Assembly: GCA_964602895.1 (NCBI GenBank)
Contig: CAZRTG010000005.1
Coordinates: forward strand, 1-44,720
DNA: 44,720 nt
Direction: 5' to 3'
From: JAWXBM01 sp964602895
GTDB taxonomy: Bacteria; Pseudomonadota; Gammaproteobacteria; Xanthomonadales; SZUA-36
Shown here piece after piece: positions 25,508 through 32,607 of the stretch (position 1 is its first letter; every line of letters begins with the position of its first letter). The position numbers and the translations under genes were made by a program. Below the pieces are notes generated by a model that was not told where the DNA came from, made no database searches, and was given only the letters and a program-made list of their open reading frames with translations.

Positions 25508-25980
25508 GCAGCTTGCTTTTCCAGTTCGAGTATAAAATCCCAATGTGCTTTCTCCACCGGCATCACCGACAGACGGTTGCCGCGACGTATCAGAGCAAAA
25601 TTTTGCAACCGGTCTTCATGCTGTTTGAGTTCTGTCAGGCTGATCAGGCGTTTGGTTTTACGCTTGTAGCGTACGTCAACCATCATCCAGCGCGGGTTTT
25701 CCGGGTCACTTTTGGCATCAAAATGATGGTCATTGGGGTCAAAAGCGGTGTGGTCGGGATAAGCTGTTTTGGATGCCACTTCAGCGATACCCACGATACC
25801 GGGTGTTTTGCAATTGGAGTGGTAGAAAAAGATCAGGTCGCCTTTACGCATGTCATCGCGCATGTAGTTGCGTGCCTGGTAATTGCGCACACCATCCCAA
25901 TGCTCGGTTTTGCCTGGGGCATTTTTCAGATCATCGATGCTGAACGCATCCGGTTCGCTTTTCATCAGCCAATAGCGCAT
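25504..25980 (-). CDS. EVE domain-containing protein
   Basis: The 158-residue protein is a single EVE domain, a PUA-like fold that binds modified bases in nucleic acids. It opens with MRYWLMKSEPDAFSIDDL and contains WDGVRNYQARNYMRDDMRKG, DLIFFYHSNCKTPGIVGIAE and WMMVDVRYKRKTKRLISL. These are the typical thymocyte-nuclear-protein-1-like blocks. Its stop overlaps the rpiA start by 4 nt. It sits 44 nt downstream of fau. The exact ligand is unknown. Confidence 0.93.
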   Translation of the reverse strand: MRYWLMKSEPDAFSIDDLKNAPGKTEHWDGVRNYQARNYMRDDMRKGDLIFFYHSNCKTPGIVGIAEVASKTAYPDHTAFDPNDHHFDAKSDPENPRWMMVDVRYKRKTKRLISLTELKQHEDRLQNFALIRRGNRLSVMPVEKAHWDFILELEKQAA

Positions 25981-26024
25981 GTCGTGGAATATCCTGTTGG
26001 TGCAATGAACGGCATTGTCCCGGA

Positions 26025-26639
26025 TCAGGCCTTGAAGGTAAACCGCTGACTGTCACTGATCAGTTCGTGCAGTGGCACATCGTATGGGTCGGTTGGAATG
26101 TCGCTGCACCGTTGTACATCAAAAGCAATGCCGATGCGCAGTGGAACGGATTGATTTGCAAGCGACTCCAGCGCTTTGTCGTAGTAGCCCGCACCCATGC
26201 CCAGACGGGCGCCACTGCTGTCCCAGGCAACCAGTGGCAGCAGGATCACACCCATATCGGCCGGTTGCACTTCTTCGCCCAATGCGGGTTCAGCAAATCC
26301 CATGCTGTTTTCGGATAAGACATCGTCAGATTGCCAGTGCCGGAAAATCATCCGGGAAGCCGAGCCCTGTTTTTCAATATACGGCAGGGCCAGCTGAAAT
26401 CCGGCTTCGCGCAACGGGCCAAACGATGCAGCCAGATCAGGCTCGCCATCAAAGGCCAAATAAGCGGCAACCGTACAGGGGGGTATCTGCAACAGGCGGC
26501 GTAACAGGGTATCGTTCAGTGAAACATTGTGTTGTGCGCGTAAATCTGCAGCCAATTCTCTGCGACGTGCACGCATCCTGCTGCGCAGCACTTTTTTCTG
26601 TTGCTGAATCAGTGCTGGCTCTAGCGACGAAGGTGCCAT
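26025..26639 (-). CDS. fau: 5-formyltetrahydrofolate cyclo-ligase
   Basis: The enzyme (YgfA) converts 5-formyl-THF to 5,10-methenyl-THF with ATP. The 204-residue product shows KKVLRSRMRARRREL at the N-terminus, YLAFDGEPDLAA, GVILLPLVAWDSSGARLGMG and the signature GMGAGYYDKAL. It lies downstream of 6S RNA on the same strand, the classic ssrS-fau order of gammaproteobacteria. Here the two are separated by the 6S terminator and a 149-bp hairpin element, so fau may need its own promoter or read-through. Confidence 0.95.
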   Translation of the reverse strand: MAPSSLEPALIQQQKKVLRSRMRARRRELAADLRAQHNVSLNDTLLRRLLQIPPCTVAAYLAFDGEPDLAASFGPLREAGFQLALPYIEKQGSASRMIFRHWQSDDVLSENSMGFAEPALGEEVQPADMGVILLPLVAWDSSGARLGMGAGYYDKALESLANQSVPLRIGIAFDVQRCSDIPTDPYDVPLHELISDSQRFTFKA

Positions 26640-26665
26640 GTGAAATTTTTATTGTTGGACAATTA

Positions 26666-26814
26666 AGAAAACTCTGGCTTATTCCGAACTTCTTTGGCAC
26701 ATGGATCTGCCAAAATTTCCAATGACATGCAGTTATTGGAAACGAAGCAAAACAAAAACGATACTTTTTGTTTTGCGTGCTCTGAATAATGCATGGATGC
26801 ATTATTCAAAGCTT
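26666..26814 (+). repeat. 150-bp multi-hairpin element, copy A
   Basis: Copy A lies between fau and the 6S terminator. It contains hairpin H1 (ttggcacatggatctgccaa, 26694-26713), H2 (26716-26742), H3 (arms gcaaaacaaaaa and tttttgttttgc, 26747-26776) and H4 (26779-26812). The outer left end carries aaaactctgg and the right end attcaaagctt, which are imperfect terminal inverted repeats. No ORF is present. It is the most divergent of the three copies, yet H3 pairs perfectly. Confidence 0.88.
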
Positions 26815-26818
26815 CAGT

Positions 26819-26844
26819 AAAAAGGAATGGGCAGACACCCATTC
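26819..26844 (-). terminator. Rho-independent terminator of 6S RNA
   Basis: On the minus strand gaatggg (26844-26838), loop tgtctg and cccattc (26831-26825) form a 7-bp stem followed by cttttt. It lies about 13 nt after the predicted 6S 3' end and should end the zapA-ssrS transcript before fau. Confidence 0.8.
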
Positions 26845-26856
26845 ACCCCGGGAATT

Positions 26857-27041
26857 CAGTGCCCTCCAGGATGCCGCTGCAGGCCGGCGACCTTGAACCA
26901 TTGGTTCAGGTGGGGTAGTTGACTGGGCTTCAGGCTTTTCGCAAATTGCGAACATGCACAACGGCTCTCAGCTTCACCGCCCCTAGGTCAAGATTAAGGG
27001 ACAAGGGCTTTTCGTCCCACTGGCAAACACCTCAGAGGGCT
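26857..27041 (-). ncRNA. ssrS: 6S RNA
   Basis: 6S RNA binds sigma-70 RNA polymerase by mimicking an open promoter. The region lies between zapA and fau, its conserved place. On the minus strand the 5' part begins near cagccctctgaggtgtttgc and the 3' part ends with ggcctgcagcggcatcctgg and agggcactg. These two ends pair as the closing stem. A hairpin at 26891-26910 (cctgaaccaatggttcaagg on the minus strand) matches the 3' hairpin of E. coli 6S RNA closely. A -10-like TATACT lies at 27053-27048, giving a start near 27041. The ends are estimates. Confidence 0.9.
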
Positions 27042-27047
27042 GGAATG

Positions 27048-27053
27048 AGTATA
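27048..27053 (-). promoter_or_regulatory. -10 element of the ssrS promoter
   Basis: On the minus strand the hexamer reads TATACT, one change from the consensus, and sits 7 nt before the predicted 6S start. No convincing -35 is visible. Confidence 0.6.
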
Positions 27054-27132
27054 ACAGGACTGACCGGCAGGGGCATGTCCCTGTTCGAAAACTGAGACGA
27101 AACGATTGGATCAGCAGCAAGCGTCCGATATT

Positions 27133-27429
27133 TCAGCGCTTGAGTTCCTGCTCCAGTTCATCGGCCAGCATACGGATGCGGCTGTCGATCTGGTCTTCAC
27201 GCACAGCGGCAATGCGCTGCATCTTGAGCAATTCGTCGCTGAAGTTCAAAGCCGCTTGCAATGCAATGCGTTCAAGCGACACCAGACGACCGCTTTCACG
27301 GATATCTTTCATGCGCTCGTCCAGCACCCGGGCAGCTTCGATCAGGTCTTTGCGTTGATCTGCGCTACAGGAAAATTGGTATTTCCGATCCAGGATGGTA
27401 ACGGAAACAGGTTCTGCTTGGACACTCAT
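27133..27429 (-). CDS. zapA: Cell division protein ZapA
   Basis: ZapA bundles FtsZ filaments at the division ring. The 98-residue product has the typical globular head (PVSVTILDRKYQFSCSADQ, then LIEAARVLDERMKDIRES) and a C-terminal helix (IAALQAALNFSDELL-like sequence followed by DSRIRMLADELEQELKR) that forms the tetramer coiled coil. It is upstream of 6S RNA on the same strand and downstream of a ZapB-like coiled-coil gene, as in Pseudomonas and relatives. Confidence 0.95.
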   Translation of the reverse strand: MSVQAEPVSVTILDRKYQFSCSADQRKDLIEAARVLDERMKDIRESGRLVSLERIALQAALNFSDELLKMQRIAAVREDQIDSRIRMLADELEQELKR

Positions 27430-27494
27430 GATAATTCCTGTGGGCTCAAGCCGATCTGGTGGACTTGGCTGTCTATTTTGTTGGATGTCTTAAC

Positions 27495-27716
27495 TCAGCC
27501 CTGTTCCAGGGCTTTCAAGCGGTTGATCATGGCTTCAACCTTGATGCGAGCTTCCTCATTCTTGGCCACCAGGCTGGCGCGCTCGGCAACCAGTGAGTCC
27601 TGACGGACCAGCAAGGAATCGTTTTCTTCGCGCATCTTGCGGGTCTGCTCCAGCAATTGCCTTAATTGCTGCTCCAGGCGCTTTAGATCTCTGCTGGTCT
27701 GTTCGAGGGATTCCAT
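27495..27716 (-). CDS. Short coiled-coil protein, TIGR02449 family (ZapB-like)
   Basis: The 73-residue product is almost wholly coiled coil (LKRLEQQLRQLLEQTRKMRE, ARIKVEAMINRLKALEQG) and fits the TIGR02449 family found next to zapA in many gammaproteobacteria. Its size and heptad pattern resemble ZapB, which links ZapA-FtsZ to the chromosome terminus via MatP. That role is inferred from position. The gene is divergent from ygfB. Confidence 0.88.
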   Translation of the reverse strand: MESLEQTSRDLKRLEQQLRQLLEQTRKMREENDSLLVRQDSLVAERASLVAKNEEARIKVEAMINRLKALEQG

Positions 27717-27820
27717 AGGGTCACACTATATGTTGAGTAGCCAAAATCGTCAATTGGCCAGCAGCTTGCTGCGGTGGTGCATGTCCGGGTGGTAACATCA
27801 CGGTTTTTCGGAGGACTCTC

Positions 27821-28501
27821 ATGTCTCCTGACCCAATGCCCGATTTCCAACATGCCTTGCTGCTGAGCCGCGGTAACCTGGATGCCGCCGAATTGGCCGA
27901 ATGTCACGGTGTGCTGTGTGGCCTGATTTGCCGCAATGGTGCCGTAACACCCGATGATTACCTGGTACAGCTTGCGACCTTGCAATTGGTGGTTGATCCA
28001 GGCCAATCCCTGGCTGAATTGTTTGTGGAAGCGCACGACAGCACCATCCAGCAACTGGCCGATATCGACCTGGGTTTCAACCTGTGGCTGCCGGACGACG
28101 ATCAGCCTTTGAATGAACGCACCGATGCCCTGGCCCAATGGTGTACTGGCTTTTTGGCCGGAATTGGTTTGGGTGGCGAGTTACCCAGCCTGTCCGAGGA
28201 AGCGACTGAAGCACTCGATGACATGCGGCAAATTGCTCTGGCTGCCTATCCATCGGTAGCCATTACCGATGCCGAACGTGCTGAAATGCTCAGGATTGAG
28301 GCAGAAAACATGGAAATGCAGGAAGCCGGTCAGGAAGCTGGCCAGGATGAAGACCAGGAAGCCGGCCAGGATGAAGACCAGGCAGAAGGCGAAGAAGTGG
28401 ACGAAAATGCTTTCATGGAAATAGTCGAGTACGTGCGTGTGGTTACTCTCATGCTGTGCGAGGAAATGCGTGGTCCGGGAGTCGAGGATCGTATTCATTA
28501 A
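27821..28501 (+). CDS. ygfB: UPF0149 family protein YgfB, with acidic tandem insertion
   Basis: The product has 226 residues and belongs to the UPF0149 (YgfB/YecA) family. Conserved parts are LDAAELAECHGVLCGLICRN, QWCTGFLAGIGLGG and the C-terminal FMEIVEYVRVVTLMLCEEMRG. It is longer than usual because of a glutamate/glutamine-rich linker near residues 165-190 with EAGQDEDQ repeated. The repeat comes from a 24-bp tandem duplication at 28334-28381. A ggagg lies upstream of the ATG. In Pseudomonas aeruginosa YgfB is known to affect peptidoglycan recycling and beta-lactam resistance regulation. The gene precedes pepP by 58 nt. Confidence 0.92.
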   Translation: MSPDPMPDFQHALLLSRGNLDAAELAECHGVLCGLICRNGAVTPDDYLVQLATLQLVVDPGQSLAELFVEAHDSTIQQLADIDLGFNLWLPDDDQPLNERTDALAQWCTGFLAGIGLGGELPSLSEEATEALDDMRQIALAAYPSVAITDAERAEMLRIEAENMEMQEAGQEAGQDEDQEAGQDEDQAEGEEVDENAFMEIVEYVRVVTLMLCEEMRGPGVEDRIH

Positions 28502-28559
28502 AGCCATCAGTTGAACCGTAAAAAACGCTGAGAACAAGAACCGGTAACAGAGAACCCGT

Positions 28560-29867
28560 ATGATCAAACCAAAAGAATTTGCCAGGCGGCGCACACAATT
28601 GATGCGCATGGCAGGAGAGGGCTCCATCATCATCCTGTGTGCTGCATCGGAAAAAATTCGCAACAGTGATGTGCATTATCCCTACCGCCAGAGCAGTGAT
28701 TTCCTCTACCTGACCGGCTTTCGTGAACCGAAAGCGGTTCTGTGTCTGATTCCGGATGAGAAAATGCCACGCAGCATCCTGTTTTGCCGTGAACGCGACC
28801 CGGAGCGGGAAATGTGGGATGGTCCCATGACCGGCCTTAAAGGTGCCATCAAACATTTCGGCATGGATGAGGCGTTCGATATCGATGAGTTGGACCTTCG
28901 TTTGCCGAAACTGCTGCAGGACCGCGACCGGATTTACTACGATCTGGGTCGTGCACCCCTGTTCGATCAGCGCCTGATAGGCTGGTTGAACGAACTGAAA
29001 GACAAACCTCGCAAGACCTTTCACGCACCGGAAGAAATACATGCACTCGACCACATGCTGCATGATCTGCGGCTGTATAAAAGTCGCGAAGAAATTACTG
29101 CCATGCGTCGTTCAGCTGCAGTGGCTATCGAAGCCCATGAGCGTGCCATGCGGGTGTGCCGACCCGGCATGAACGAAGCAGAGATTCATGCCGAGTTGAT
29201 TTATGCGTTCACCAGGAACCAGTGCGAGGCCTCCTACAGCGCCATTGTGGCTGGGGGCGCCAATGCCTGTGTGCTGCACTATATCGCCAACAAGGACACA
29301 CTCAATGACGGCGACCTGCTGCTGATTGATGCCGGCGCTGAGTATGACGGTTATGCCTCGGACATTACCCGTACTTTTCCGGTCAATGGCAAATTTACCG
29401 CCGAACAGAAAGATCTTTACGATGTGGTTTTGGACGCCCAAATTGCGGCCATCGATAAAGCCAGGGCTGGCAATCAATGGCAGGACGTACACACTGAAGC
29501 GGTACGGGTGGCTACCCAGGGCATGATCGATCTGGGCATACTCAAGCTCAGCCTGGAAGAGGAACTGGAGCAAGAGGGCTACAAACATTTCTACGTACAC
29601 AACACCGGCCATTGGCTGGGACTGGATGTGCATGATGTGGGTGATTATCTGGTGGATGGCGAATCGCGTCTGCTGGAGCCGGGCATGGTGATGACGGTGG
29701 AGCCGGGTATTTATATTCCGCCCAACGACACCAGTGTGCGCAAGGTTTTTCGCGGTATCGGCATACGTATTGAAGATAACGTGGCGGTGACCAAGGGTGG
29801 GCCGCTGGTGTTGACGGCAGGGTTGGCCAAGAGCACGGCCGATATCGAAGCCCTGATGGCCGAATGA
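28560..29867 (+). CDS. pepP: Xaa-Pro aminopeptidase P
   Basis: PepP removes N-terminal residues preceding proline. The 435-residue product has an N-terminal AMP_N domain (EFARRRTQLMRMAGEGSIII, SDFLYLTGFREPKAVL) and a C-terminal pita-bread M24 domain. Metal ligands are visible in LLIDAGAEYDGYASDITRTF (two aspartates), HNTGHWLGLDVHDVG (histidine), MTVEPGIYI and GIGIRIEDN (two glutamates). The length equals the E. coli enzyme closely (441). Its stop overlaps the ubiH start by 4 nt (ATGA), so translation is coupled, as in other gammaproteobacteria. Confidence 0.97.
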   Translation: MIKPKEFARRRTQLMRMAGEGSIIILCAASEKIRNSDVHYPYRQSSDFLYLTGFREPKAVLCLIPDEKMPRSILFCRERDPEREMWDGPMTGLKGAIKHFGMDEAFDIDELDLRLPKLLQDRDRIYYDLGRAPLFDQRLIGWLNELKDKPRKTFHAPEEIHALDHMLHDLRLYKSREEITAMRRSAAVAIEAHERAMRVCRPGMNEAEIHAELIYAFTRNQCEASYSAIVAGGANACVLHYIANKDTLNDGDLLLIDAGAEYDGYASDITRTFPVNGKFTAEQKDLYDVVLDAQIAAIDKARAGNQWQDVHTEAVRVATQGMIDLGILKLSLEEELEQEGYKHFYVHNTGHWLGLDVHDVGDYLVDGESRLLEPGMVMTVEPGIYIPPNDTSVRKVFRGIGIRIEDNVAVTKGGPLVLTAGLAKSTADIEALMAE

Positions 29868-31219
29868 ACTCAGCAACCACCTCAGTCGATCCGGATTTCT
29901 TTGATGTTGTCATCATAGGTGGTGGGTTGGTGGGTGCCAGCCTGGTCTGTGCACTGGCACCACTGGGTTTGAAGCTGTGCCTGCTCGAAGCCGTAACGCT
30001 GTCTGCTTCCGAACAACCCAGTTATGACGATAGAACCTTGGTTTTGAGCGCCAGTTCCTGCCGGATTTTGCAGGGACTGGGTCTTTGGACCGGTCTGCAA
30101 GCCCATGCCACGCCCGTACGCGAAATTCATGTCAGCGAGATGAACCAGCCGGGCTCGGTGGTGTTGGATCCAGCCGAACTGGGACTGGACAGTTTCGGCC
30201 ACGTGGTTGAAGCCCGTGAGTTTGGTCGGGCAGTTTTGCAACGCCTGGATAAACTGCGTGACTTCAAGTCCGATTTCAAGCCCGGTCTCAGTCTGATCTG
30301 CCCGGCGCAGTTCAAGTCAATGCAAACAGACGCAGAGAGCGTGCAGATCCGTTATGTCTCGGGTGATGCAGAAAAAACCCTGCGAACCCGCCTGGTTGTG
30401 GGTGCCGATGGTGCGGAATCCGTGGTGCGAGCTGCCCTGCAGATCGAAGTCGAACGCCATGATTATGGCCAGACCGCTATCATCTGCAACGTCACACCTG
30501 AGCAAGCGCATAGCGGCAGGGCTTTCGAAAAATTCACGCCTACCGGTCCATTTGCCTTGCTGCCACATCGTGACGGTCGTTGTGGGCTGGTGTGGACGGT
30601 GGCCAGCGAGCATGCCGAAGCATTGATGGCGCTGGGTGATGCCGGCTTCATGCAGCAGGCCCAAAGCCGCTTTGGCAACACATTGGGCGTGTGGCAAAAA
30701 GTCGGTAAACGCTCTTGCTATCCGCTGAAGCTGGTACGGGCCAAAACCGATTGGCGACGCCGCGCACTGATCCTTGGCAATGCAGCCCATGCCATCCATC
30801 CCATTACCGCCCAGGGCTTTAACCTGGGTCTGCGGGATGTGGCAGCTTTGGCAGAAATTCTCGCTGAAGCTCTTGAGCGAAATTCAGGTCGGCGGGCCGA
30901 GGATTTTGATCCTGGAACAGAAAGTCTGCTGCGCGCCTACAGTTCCTGGCGCGCGAGTGATCAGGCCGAAACCATTGCTTATACCGACGGACTGGTGCGT
31001 TTGTATGCGAACCCCACTGCGCTGGCTGGCGCCGTTCGTCGTTTTGGCTTGCTGGCACACAGGCTGTCGCCGGTATTGCGCCGTCGCCTGGCCATCCAGG
31101 CCATGGGTTATCGTGGCCGTATACCCAGGTTGGCTCAAGGGGAGAAATTGGGTGAGAGCTTGGGTGAGAAATCGGCTGAGCCGTCAGTTGAAAAAATGGG
31201 AGAGAGAACGGGTGAGTGA
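29864..31219 (+). CDS. ubiH: Ubiquinone-biosynthesis FAD monooxygenase UbiH, with repetitive C-terminal tail
   Basis: UbiH hydroxylates the ring of 2-octaprenyl-6-methoxyphenol in ubiquinone synthesis. The 451-residue product has the FAD-binding VVIIGGGLVGASLV at the N-terminus, the DG motif LVVGADGAESVVR and the second FAD motif ALILGNAAHAIHPITAQGF followed by NLGLRD. Residues after about 423 are a low-complexity tail (GEKLGESLGEKSAE, then VEKMGERTGE) absent from typical family members. The tail is encoded by a degenerate ttgggtgag repeat that continues past the stop. It sits between pepP and ubiI. Confidence 0.95.
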   Translation: MNSATTSVDPDFFDVVIIGGGLVGASLVCALAPLGLKLCLLEAVTLSASEQPSYDDRTLVLSASSCRILQGLGLWTGLQAHATPVREIHVSEMNQPGSVVLDPAELGLDSFGHVVEAREFGRAVLQRLDKLRDFKSDFKPGLSLICPAQFKSMQTDAESVQIRYVSGDAEKTLRTRLVVGADGAESVVRAALQIEVERHDYGQTAIICNVTPEQAHSGRAFEKFTPTGPFALLPHRDGRCGLVWTVASEHAEALMALGDAGFMQQAQSRFGNTLGVWQKVGKRSCYPLKLVRAKTDWRRRALILGNAAHAIHPITAQGFNLGLRDVAALAEILAEALERNSGRRAEDFDPGTESLLRAYSSWRASDQAETIAYTDGLVRLYANPTALAGAVRRFGLLAHRLSPVLRRRLAIQAMGYRGRIPRLAQGEKLGESLGEKSAEPSVEKMGERTGE

Positions 31220-31228
31220 TTGGGTGAG
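31148..31228. repeat. Degenerate 9-12 bp repeats at the ubiH 3' end
   Basis: ttgggtgag occurs at 31148-31156, 31160-31168 and 31220-31228, with the variant acgggtgag at 31208-31216. The repeats encode the UbiH tail and run across its stop codon (31217-31219), a sign of slippage-driven extension of the reading frame. Confidence 0.75.
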
Positions 31229-31261
31229 TGATTGGATGAACAGCGTGGCGAGACCTGAGGC

Positions 31262-32506
31262 ATGAAACATACAGCCGATGTCATCGTGGTCGGTGCCGGC
31301 ACGGTGGGTGCTGCAACGGCCTGTATGCTGGCGCGAGCCGGGTTTTCGGTGCAATTGATCGAACGCACAAAACCACAGCCTTTTTCAGCCGATGAGCCGG
31401 TAGGTTTGCGGGTATCTGCCCTCTCTCCAGGTTCGCAAAACGTTTTGAACGCCGCTGGCGTATGGCAACGCATTGCTGAACTCCGGCATTGTCCCTATCG
31501 CCGCATGCGGGTTGAAGATGGTGATGAGAAATTTGCGCTGGAATTCAATGCGGCCGAGTTTGCTCTGGAACGGCTGGGCAGCATTGTGGAAAACGACCTG
31601 GTGCACCATGTCCTGTGGCAACAAATGCAGAATCTGGCCAGTGTTGAACTGGTTTGCCCGGCAAGTGTGCAGCACATTCAGCTCGAAGCAAGCTCGGCAA
31701 AAGTGATATTGGACGATGGCCGCAGCTTCAGTGCAGCCTTGCTGGTGGGTGCCGATGGGGCAGCTTCTGTAGTTCGCAAGGCCATGGGTGTGGAGCAGGA
31801 AGTCTGGACTTACAATCAGCAGGGTATCGTTTGCGTGGTCAACAGCAGCATTGCAAATACGGGCCTGGCCTGGCAACGCTTTATGCCAGGTGGACCTTTG
31901 GCTTTTTTGCCGCTGGATGATGGCTCTTCCTCGATAGTCTGGTCACGGCCGGATGTGGAAGCCAAAGATTTGTTGGCTTTGGACGATGAAGCATTTCTGT
32001 CACGCTTACAAACTGCCATGGCCGAATCGGAAGGTGCAGAAGGTTTGTTCGGGACGCTGCAATCCTGCGGCCCCAGGGCTGCTTTTCCTTTGGGAATGGC
32101 TTTAAGCGAATCCTATGCCGGGCAAAGTGCGGTGCTCATGGGCGATGCAGCACATGTGGTGCATCCGCTGGCCGGGCAAGGGGTCAACCTGGGATTGCTG
32201 GATGCGGCAGCCTTGGTGGAAACCCTGGTGATTAACCGCAAGCAGGGCAAGGATCTCAATGACGAACGCAGCCTGCTGGCTTATTCCCGCGCCCGGCGCT
32301 CCGAAACCGAGCTGATGGCACGAGGCATACACGGCATTCGCAGCCTGTTTGCCATACAGCCTTTATCTCCATTGCGGAGGTTGGGGTTGAGTCTGGTAGC
32401 ACGCAGTTGGCATGGCAAAGAGGCGTTTATTCGACGTGCTGCGGGCCTGAACAGCAACTCGCCTGCGATTGCTCGCGGAATTGAATTGGCGCAGTTGATG
32501 CGCTGA
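31262..32506 (+). CDS. ubiI: Ubiquinone-biosynthesis FAD monooxygenase, UbiI/VisC type
   Basis: The 414-residue flavoprotein belongs to the UbiH/COQ6 family and most resembles UbiI, which hydroxylates C5 of the ubiquinone ring. It has VIVVGAGTVGAATACMLARA, a DG motif LLVGADGAASVVRKAMG and AVLMGDAAHVVHPLAGQG followed by VNLGLLDAAAL. UbiF has very similar motifs, so the exact step is not certain. It follows ubiH by 42 nt, matching the pepP-ubiH-ubiI order of E. coli and Pseudomonas. It is probably membrane-associated in the Ubi complex. Confidence 0.9.
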   Translation: MKHTADVIVVGAGTVGAATACMLARAGFSVQLIERTKPQPFSADEPVGLRVSALSPGSQNVLNAAGVWQRIAELRHCPYRRMRVEDGDEKFALEFNAAEFALERLGSIVENDLVHHVLWQQMQNLASVELVCPASVQHIQLEASSAKVILDDGRSFSAALLVGADGAASVVRKAMGVEQEVWTYNQQGIVCVVNSSIANTGLAWQRFMPGGPLAFLPLDDGSSSIVWSRPDVEAKDLLALDDEAFLSRLQTAMAESEGAEGLFGTLQSCGPRAAFPLGMALSESYAGQSAVLMGDAAHVVHPLAGQGVNLGLLDAAALVETLVINRKQGKDLNDERSLLAYSRARRSETELMARGIHGIRSLFAIQPLSPLRRLGLSLVARSWHGKEAFIRRAAGLNSNSPAIARGIELAQLMR

Positions 32507-32522
32507 GACGCTTATGCTTTTT

Positions 32523-32531
32523 GGTTATATC
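32523..32531 (+). promoter_or_regulatory. Candidate CysB site upstream of cysJ
   Basis: The 9-mer GGTTATATC lies 77 nt before the cysJ ATG. The same 9-mer occurs inverted at 38104-38112 between cysB and cysG, and ATATAAC recurs at 39668-39674 before cysK. CysB binding sites are AT-rich and poorly conserved, so this is suggestive only. Confidence 0.3.
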
Positions 32532-32607
32532 CAGATAGAAAACACTTCGTTCACGACCAGCACCGGTAAACCTATGCTTCTTGCAAATTCAACAAGAGGC
32601 ATTTGGC

